A stretch of DNA of 64,000 nucleotides from Peteryoungia wuzhouensis. Lineage in GTDB: Bacteria; Pseudomonadota; Alphaproteobacteria; Rhizobiales; Rhizobiaceae. Below, one piece after another: positions 59,575-64,000 of this stretch. A model generated the notes under the pieces. The model did not search any database. It saw nothing but the letters and a program-made list of their open reading frames with translations, and was not told the origin of the DNA. Made by a program: the position numbers and the translations under genes. The number at the start of each line of letters is the position of its first letter. Positions within the stretch are counted from its first letter, which is position 1. Location: the NCBI RefSeq assembly GCF_003205195.1, contig NZ_QJRY01000012.1, forward strand, positions 21,382 to 85,381. Reading direction: 5' to 3'.

Positions 59575-60561
59575 TCAATAGGCGGCGGCGAATTCGCGGA
59601 AGTCCGCGATCGTCACCTCACCGCTTGCCTTCGAAAACTCGACCGCAGCCTCGAATTCTTCACGGATCTCGTTTTCGATCGCATCGATTTCAGACTGGTC
59701 GATGCCGGACATTTCTGTCAGCGCGTTGCGGGCACGATCGACCGGATCGCGCTCCTTGTAGTAAGCGAGCCGGTCAGCCGGCATGTACTTCCCGGGATCG
59801 TTCACGTGATGGCCCATGTGGCGGTAGGTCTTGGCTTCGATGAGGATAGGACCTTCGCCACGGCGGCATTTCTCCACGGCATCCTTCGTCATGTTGTAGA
59901 CGGCCAGCGGATCGTTGCCATCGACCTGATAGCTCTCGACGCCGATGGCCAGGCCGCGCTTGTAAAGGTCCACTTCGCGGGTCGATTCCTCGATCTTCGT
60001 CGACACGGCGTACTGGTTGTTTTCGACGACCAGCACGAAGGCCAGATTCCAGATCGCCGCGAGATTGAGCGATTCCATGAAGGTGCCGTTGTTCGAAGCA
60101 CCGTCCGTCGTGAATGTCACGGTGACCGCATCGGAGCCCTTGATCTGTGAGGCCAATGCTGCGCCAACACCCAGCGGCGTGCCTGCACCCACGATGCCGT
60201 TCGCGCCGAGGTTGCCGGCCTTGATATCGGCAATATGCATGGAGCCACCATATCCACGGCAATAGCCGGTGTCCTTCTGGAGAAGCTCGGCGACCATCTT
60301 GTTGATGCTGGCGCCCCATGCGATGCAATGGCCGTGACCACGATGGGTGGAGGCAATGTAGTCGCCGTCCTTCAACGCGGCACATACTCCGGTCGCAATA
60401 CCTTCCTGCCCCAGATAGGGATGGAAATAACCGCGGATGAGACCCTGGCGATAAAGCTTGATGCCCTCGGCCTCGAAAACGCGGATCTTATAAGCCGTCC
60501 TGAAAAGTTTTTCCAGAAGCTCCCGAGATGGGGCGTTGGCCTTGCTGGAGTGTGCTGACAT
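59575..60561 (-). CDS. Dehydrogenase complex E1 component, alpha subunit (acetoin/2-oxoacid type)
   Basis: A 328-residue ThDP-binding alpha subunit. RGYFHPYLGQEGIATGVCAAL, STHRGHGHCIAWGA, GYGGSMHIADIKAGNLGANGIVGAGTPLGVGAALA are conserved. The ThDP/Mg motif runs from residue 152 to NN at 181-182. It reads TDGASNN where nearly all relatives have GDGA, a Gly-to-Thr change next to the metal-binding Asp. The Asp and Asn ligands remain. The start at 60561 (MSAHSSKANAPS) has GGGGAG 10 bases away; the frame is open 20 codons further. It is the first gene of the long minus-strand operon, divergent from the RpiR regulator. Confidence 0.9.
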   Translation of the reverse strand: MSAHSSKANAPSRELLEKLFRTAYKIRVFEAEGIKLYRQGLIRGYFHPYLGQEGIATGVCAALKDGDYIASTHRGHGHCIAWGASINKMVAELLQKDTGYCRGYGGSMHIADIKAGNLGANGIVGAGTPLGVGAALASQIKGSDAVTVTFTTDGASNNGTFMESLNLAAIWNLAFVLVVENNQYAVSTKIEESTREVDLYKRGLAIGVESYQVDGNDPLAVYNMTKDAVEKCRRGEGPILIEAKTYRHMGHHVNDPGKYMPADRLAYYKERDPVDRARNALTEMSGIDQSEIDAIENEIREEFEAAVEFSKASGEVTIADFREFAAAY

Positions 60562-60635
60562 GAATGCTCGTCTCCCCAAAATGGTTGGCTGTTTTCTGAT
60601 GAGAAGCCTTCTAGCATTCACTCACAAAGCTGTCG

Positions 60636-60647
60636 AGAAAATTTTCT
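60636..60647. promoter_or_regulatory. Palindromic operator candidate 1 (RpiR type)
   Basis: AGAAAATTTTCT is a perfect 12-bp palindrome about 75 bases upstream of the E1 alpha start. It is built from the same AGAAAATT half-site as the palindrome at 60807. RpiR/HexR-family regulators bind AT-rich palindromes of this size. Confidence 0.45.
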
Positions 60648-60806
60648 TCATAGTTGTCGAGCTGCAGAAAATCTTCCAGGCCGTCAGAACTTTCGGAAAC
60701 ATCACTTCGTAAATTACTGATTATAAATTGAAAAATCCTTAGACGGAGCAGAAGATTTTCAACCAGGACACCACCGCATGAAGCCTATCGCACTCGCGGA
60801 GTTTAT

Positions 60807-60828
60807 AATTTTCTGATTTCAGAAAATT
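60807..60828. promoter_or_regulatory. Palindromic operator candidate 2 (RpiR type)
   Basis: AATTTTCTGA and TCAGAAAATT are exact 10-bp inverted repeats separated by TT, a 22-bp palindrome in the middle of the divergent region. The regulator gene next door encodes the expected dimeric HTH protein. Confidence 0.55.
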
Positions 60829-61027
60829 ACTTTCCTATTTTTGCTGGCCAATTTCACGGAACACCGCCGCCCGCCTTGCGCCTCGCTCGGACCTTCAATT
60901 GCCGACCCGCCGAGCCCAAAACGCCATGCACGGAAAAGGACTTGGAACATTCGGGTGAAAACTTTTACTCTGGAGGAAAAAGTGCTAGAAACAGGATGCT
61001 GCCGCCAGGGCAGCGTGTAATGTCAAA

Positions 61028-61945
61028 ATGGAATTCCGCATGACTGAGCCGCGCCAGCTTTCCGACCTTCAACAAAGCGATCTTCTTGAACGGATCCAGG
61101 AACGGTATGGCACCCTGCGGAAGTCCGAACGGATCGTGGCCGACTTTCTGCGCAACAACGCGGGCAAGCGACTCGACTCATCAATTACGGAGCTCGGCCG
61201 CAATCTCGGCGTGAGCGAAGCCACCATCAGCCGCGTCAGCCGCGCGCTCGGCTATGAAGGCTATCCTGACATGAAACTTTCGCTGGCAGAGGGCGCCCGT
61301 GCGCGACGATCCTTTGTCAATCTTCCCCTTGAGATCGATGATAGCGACTCGCTGATCACAACCAGTGGCAAGCTTGCTTCACTTTTGATTTCCGGCCTGG
61401 AAGGCACGCACCGCATGCTGGATGCGCAGCGGCTGGAACTGGCCGTGGAAGCGCTCCGCAAGGCGAAGAAGATCGTCTTCGTCGGGGTTGGCGGCGCCGC
61501 CTCGATCTGCGACGAAGCCGCTCACCTGTTCATGAAGGCAGGTTTTGATGCCACCAGCTATCGCGACGGCTATACGCAGACAATCGTCGCAGCGACGCTG
61601 AAGTCCGATGACGTGATGATCGGGATCTCGCACACCGGTACGACCGAGACGGTGACGGATGCCCTTCTTCTGGCGGGCGAACGCTCCGCAACGACAATCG
61701 CCATTACCAGCAATGCCGGGTCTGAAGTGGCCAAAGCCGCCAGCGTCTCCCTCATAACCTGGGGGGCGAGCCAACAGCTTGTGCCCCTCCACGGTGACTT
61801 CCTGGAGGGGCGGATCAGCCAGCTTTTTCTAATAGACCTTCTCTATGTCAGCACCCTGTTTCGAACGGGGGAAAAGACGGTTGAGAGCCTTCGAACCACG
61901 GGGGCAGCACTGGAAAAGCGCTACCGTCACCGCAACCGGGACTAG
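61028..61945 (+). CDS. RpiR/MurR family transcriptional regulator (HTH + SIS)
   Basis: A 305-residue sugar-phosphate-responsive regulator. The N-terminal HTH_6 region is LLERIQERYGTLRKSERIVADFLRNNAGKRLDSSITELGRNLGVSEATISRVSRALGYEGYPDMKLSLAE. The C-terminal SIS domain, about 125-265, has KIVFVGVGGAASICDEAAHLFMKAG, DDVMIGISHTGTTETVTDALLLAGERSATTIAITSN. The ISHTGTT loop is the phosphosugar-binding P-loop of SIS proteins. Met5 (MTEPRQL) is an alternative start. It is divergent from the catabolic operon and convergent with the CbbY-like gene, and most likely senses a ketose phosphate from this pathway. RpiR members act as repressors or activators. Confidence 0.93.
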   Translation: MEFRMTEPRQLSDLQQSDLLERIQERYGTLRKSERIVADFLRNNAGKRLDSSITELGRNLGVSEATISRVSRALGYEGYPDMKLSLAEGARARRSFVNLPLEIDDSDSLITTSGKLASLLISGLEGTHRMLDAQRLELAVEALRKAKKIVFVGVGGAASICDEAAHLFMKAGFDATSYRDGYTQTIVAATLKSDDVMIGISHTGTTETVTDALLLAGERSATTIAITSNAGSEVAKAASVSLITWGASQQLVPLHGDFLEGRISQLFLIDLLYVSTLFRTGEKTVESLRTTGAALEKRYRHRNRD

Positions 61946-61975
61946 ACCGGACCGGCAACGGCCTGCCCCCGGTCT
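61944..61975. terminator. Weak hairpin between convergent RpiR and CbbY-like genes
   Basis: AGACCGG (61944-61950) and CCGGTCT (61969-61975) pair across an 18-base loop in the 46-base gap between convergent stops. No T-tract is present. It could contribute to ending both transcripts. Confidence 0.3.
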
Positions 61976-61991
61976 GGGCAATGCCAATCCG

Positions 61992-62708
61992 TCATTCGGC
62001 CCGAGCTGCCATCTCGAGCATGGTGCGGCAGGCCGCAATGTCGATGCCCTGATCGAGATCGGCCACAACCCGGTCGGCAAGATTGAAATCCTCCTCGCCG
62101 GTATAGGAAGACACCGTCACGATACAGCGCATGCCTGCAGCCTTGGCGGCGCGGAGCCCATTGTTGCTATCCTCAACGACGACACATGCCGTGGGCGACA
62201 GTCCGAGCGTCTTGGCGGCGAGGTTGTAGATGTCGGGTGCAGGCTTCTTGGCAGCAACCACATCTCCGGCAAAGACGCTGATCTTGGCAGACCGTTCCGG
62301 GCCGAGCAGGACATCGACAACTGCCTGGACGGCCCGCTCGTTTGATGTAGAGCAGACCGCAAGCGTGACTCCCGCCGCTATGGCTTCGTCCACGATCCGC
62401 TGAATTCCAGGACGCAACGGCAGCGCACCGGCACTGATCAAGGACATGAAGAGATCGGTTTTCAGCCTATGGATCCGGTTGATCAGCCCATCCCGGTCGG
62501 GAAACTCGGATGGCCATCCGGCTTCATCGAAATGCCGCCGCATCCTCTCCTTGCCACCCGCCGTCAGCAGCAATTGCCCATAGCGCTCAACGCTCCACTC
62601 ACAATTGATACCGAGCTCCGCAAAAGCCTGGTTGAAGGCAACACGATGGCCGTCACGCTCGGTGTCAACGAGAACGCCGTCGCAGTCGAAGATCAACGCC
62701 TGCATCAT
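61992..62708 (-). CDS. HAD family phosphatase, CbbY-like
   Basis: A 238-residue HAD hydrolase. Motif I is ALIFDCDGVLVDTERDGHRVAFNQAF (Asp8 nucleophile, Asp10 acid), the version characteristic of CbbY and its plant relatives. Motif II is in LAVCSTSNERAV, motif III Lys in AAKKPAPDIYNLA, and motif IV VVEDSNNGLRAAKAAGM. CbbY enzymes remove xylulose 1,5-bisphosphate or similar bisphosphates that inhibit sugar-phosphate enzymes. Here no Calvin cycle gene is near, so a sugar bisphosphate formed by the neighbouring aldolase/transketolase chemistry is a likelier target. It starts 4 bases after the aldolase stop, so the two form a unit. Confidence 0.9.
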   Translation of the reverse strand: MMQALIFDCDGVLVDTERDGHRVAFNQAFAELGINCEWSVERYGQLLLTAGGKERMRRHFDEAGWPSEFPDRDGLINRIHRLKTDLFMSLISAGALPLRPGIQRIVDEAIAAGVTLAVCSTSNERAVQAVVDVLLGPERSAKISVFAGDVVAAKKPAPDIYNLAAKTLGLSPTACVVVEDSNNGLRAAKAAGMRCIVTVSSYTGEEDFNLADRVVADLDQGIDIAACRTMLEMAARAE

Positions 62709-62711
62709 CGC

Positions 62712-63605
62712 TCAACCCACCATACCGGCGGCCTGCGCCGCCTTGCCGCGAGAGCCGAATGCAGTGATCATGTCGCAGACATCACGCTTCATCGCATCAT
62801 ACTGACCGACGATGAACGGCAGTGGCTCCTCCAGCTTAGGCTTCGCCTGCCGCACATCCAGGAAGCCGTCGATGAAGCGAAGCTTGTGCATGGTGGAGAT
62901 ATTCACCTTGGCGCAGCCACCCGAGATGCAGCGGTCGAATTGTTCCTGGCTGAGGCCCGTGCCACCATGCAACGCGATCGGAATGCCCACTGCGCCGGAA
63001 ATTCTTTCGAGCAGATCATAAGCAATCTTCGGCTGACCTTTGTACACGCCGTGTGCGGTGCCGATGGCAGGCGCGAAAACTGCAAGGTTCGGCATGTTCT
63101 TCACGAATTCGAGGCATTCATCATAATCGGCCAGGATGGCGGAATCCTCGGCGACGAACTTGTCATCCTCGACGCCGCCGATCGCCCCGATTTCAGCTTC
63201 CAGCCCAACGCCTGCGGATTCAGTCAAGCGATAAATCGCCTCCGATCGGGCGCGGTTCTCGGCAAAGGGCAAGGAAGAACCGTCGAACATCACCGACGTC
63301 CAGCCTGCATCGATGCAACGCTTGATGACATCCTCGTCGGTGCAGTGATCCAGGTGCAGAGCGACCGGGATATCGACATCGTCCGCCATCATGCGCACCC
63401 ATGTGGCAATCGGCTTGAAGCCCCAGTGCCGGATCGTCTTGACGGAAACCTGAACGATAATCGGCGCCTGCAACTCTACCGCCCCATCAACGATAGATCG
63501 CGCACTGTTGTAGTCAATCATGTTGAAGGCGGCGATCCCATAACCCGCTGCCTGTGCCCGCTTCAACATCGGCCCCATCGTTACGAATGTCATGCTCCTA
63601 CCCAT
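62712..63605 (-). CDS. Class II ketose-(bis)phosphate aldolase (GatY/KbaY/FbaA family)
   Basis: A 297-residue zinc aldolase. The metal-binding motif is PVALHLDHCTD (His and the catalytic Asp), with further ligands in IGTAHGVYKG and PIALHGGTGL. AAFNMIDYNSARSIVDGA at the N-terminus is typical of the family, where NxxN binds dihydroxyacetone phosphate. Glu in GLEAEIGAIGGVED is also conserved. Start uncertain: ATG 63605 (MGRSMTFVT) or 63593 (MTFVTMGPM). It would split or form a ketose phosphate from DHAP and an aldehyde. Coupled to the CbbY-like gene 3 bases downstream. The exact substrate is open. Confidence 0.9.
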   Translation of the reverse strand: MGRSMTFVTMGPMLKRAQAAGYGIAAFNMIDYNSARSIVDGAVELQAPIIVQVSVKTIRHWGFKPIATWVRMMADDVDIPVALHLDHCTDEDVIKRCIDAGWTSVMFDGSSLPFAENRARSEAIYRLTESAGVGLEAEIGAIGGVEDDKFVAEDSAILADYDECLEFVKNMPNLAVFAPAIGTAHGVYKGQPKIAYDLLERISGAVGIPIALHGGTGLSQEQFDRCISGGCAKVNISTMHKLRFIDGFLDVRQAKPKLEEPLPFIVGQYDAMKRDVCDMITAFGSRGKAAQAAGMVG

Positions 63606-63929
63606 CCCGTGAAAATCGTTGGAAACCTCGACCAGGCAGCGCGCTGCCAAGGGGCTACAGGTCAACAGCGACCCTTGGTAAGACTGATATCAAATTCAGA
63701 TCTTTTGTAAATAATTTTCTTATCAAACACCTCCTGGGAGCCACCGAAAATTTCAATATTTACAATCAAACTATGGGACGTTGAGATGTGAAAATTGAGG
63801 ACTCCCTGCCCCACTGACGCGTAACTCATAAAATATCTGGAAATTCCTTTCATTGAATTCATAAACGCAAAAACGCCCGGAGCCATAGCTTCCGGGCGTT
63901 CTGGTTCGGAGATCAATCAGGATTCGCTG
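63606..63929. other. AT-rich intergenic region with terminator
   Basis: About 320 bases lie between the aldolase start and the next minus-strand stop. The sequence is distinctly AT-rich from 63680 to 63870, consistent with a promoter for the aldolase unit. An intrinsic terminator for the upstream gene occupies 63867-63900. No coding region is visible. Confidence 0.6.
63867..63900 (-). terminator. Intrinsic terminator of the gene at the window end
   Basis: AACGCCCGGA (63872-63881) and TCCGGGCGTT (63891-63900) form a perfect 10-bp stem with a 9-base loop. Read on the minus strand the stem is followed by TTTTTGCG. It lies 30 bases beyond the stop codon at 63930. Confidence 0.85.
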
Positions 63930-64000
63930 CTATTTCTGCCAGCTCTTGACCAGTTCGTCGTAGTTGACGGTGATCGGCTTTTCCTTCTCGTTCTCGATCT
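63930..64000 (-). CDS. 3' end of an unidentified gene, window-truncated
   Basis: Only the last 23 residues are visible, ending ITVNYDELVKSWQK before a TAG stop. A terminator follows 30 bases later, which supports a real gene end. A charged, Trp-containing helical tail like this is common in periplasmic binding proteins of ABC importers. A transporter gene next to this catabolic operon would make sense, but 23 residues cannot prove the family. Confidence 0.6.
   Translation of the reverse strand, partial: IENEKEKPITVNYDELVKSWQK

Larger units (their letters stand above)
60562..61027. promoter_or_regulatory. Divergent regulatory region, catabolic operon and RpiR gene
   Basis: This stretch of 466 bases is the most AT-rich part of the right half and carries no gene. 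It holds at least four related AGAAAATT/GAAAATC elements (60636, 60667, 60751, 60807), listed next and in the findings. The regulator gene has its start near 61028, after a further 200 GC-richer bases. Confidence 0.6.

Noticed and set aside
1..64000. CRISPR arrays, tRNA/rRNA genes, transposases, phage integration sites
   Set aside because: Looked for regularly spaced repeats, cloverleaf-like blocks ending in CCA-type arms and DDE/serine recombinase motifs; none seen by eye.

Overview
The window is a typical stretch of a high-GC alphaproteobacterium, most likely Rhizobiaceae or a close relative (Hyphomicrobiales). The reasons are the density of ABC uptake operons, each with its own local regulator, a Brucella/Sinorhizobium-style pair of tetrulose-phosphate enzymes (EryC-like and EryH-like), and an interspersed palindromic repeat of a type I recall from rhizobial intergenic regions (33337-33404). 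I saw no tRNA, rRNA, CRISPR array, insertion sequence or phage gene. The assignment to a lineage rests on recall, not on a search.

Layout. 1-8.4 kb: the end of an agmatinase-family gene with a terminator, a chemoreceptor, a GNAT acetyltransferase, and an operon of a short-chain dehydrogenase plus a 965-residue protein that fuses an APC-type permease to a flavin monooxygenase, facing a TetR regulator across a palindrome. 8.4-16.6 kb: nitrogen-compound scavenging, with a GntR regulator, an OpuAC-type binding protein without its own transporter, an amidase, a cytoplasmic gamma-glutamyltransferase-like enzyme and a polar amino acid ABC transporter. 17.3-29.4 kb: a glycoside locus with a GH38 alpha-mannosidase, a Tat-exported binding protein, two permeases, an ATPase, a ROK regulator, a TIM-barrel isomerase, a Gfo/Idh/MocA oxidoreductase and a PfkB kinase. 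29.6-33.2 kb: a small membrane protein, a probable lipoprotein and two HTH regulators.

33.5-43.5 kb: three exported proteins in a row on the minus strand. They are a LolA-like small protein, a 1681-residue protein with EPN repeats, discoidin-like modules and two von Willebrand A domains with intact MIDAS motifs, and a 1402-residue protein whose transglutaminase-like domain has Ser where the catalytic Cys should be, followed by long proline-rich tandem repeats. I know of no described system with this composition, and this is my main candidate for something new.

43.7-49.7 kb: a polyamine-type ABC operon ending in a metallo-beta-lactamase-fold hydrolase, divergent from a TetR plus SnoaL-like pair. 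49.9-63.6 kb: a long minus-strand catabolic operon (transketolase, EryH-like isomerase, EryC-like isomerase, HAD phosphatase, dihydrolipoamide dehydrogenase, lipoyl/alpha-beta-hydrolase E2, transaldolase, E1 beta, E1 alpha), divergent from an RpiR/SIS regulator across several AGAAAATT-type palindromes. A CbbY-like phosphatase and a class II aldolase lie beyond the regulator. Together these would feed a C4/C5 ketose phosphate into the pentose-phosphate pathway and also run an acetoin-dehydrogenase-type C-C cleavage. The substrate, its kinase and most of its transporter lie outside the window. The last 71 bases are the 3' end of another minus-strand gene with its own terminator.
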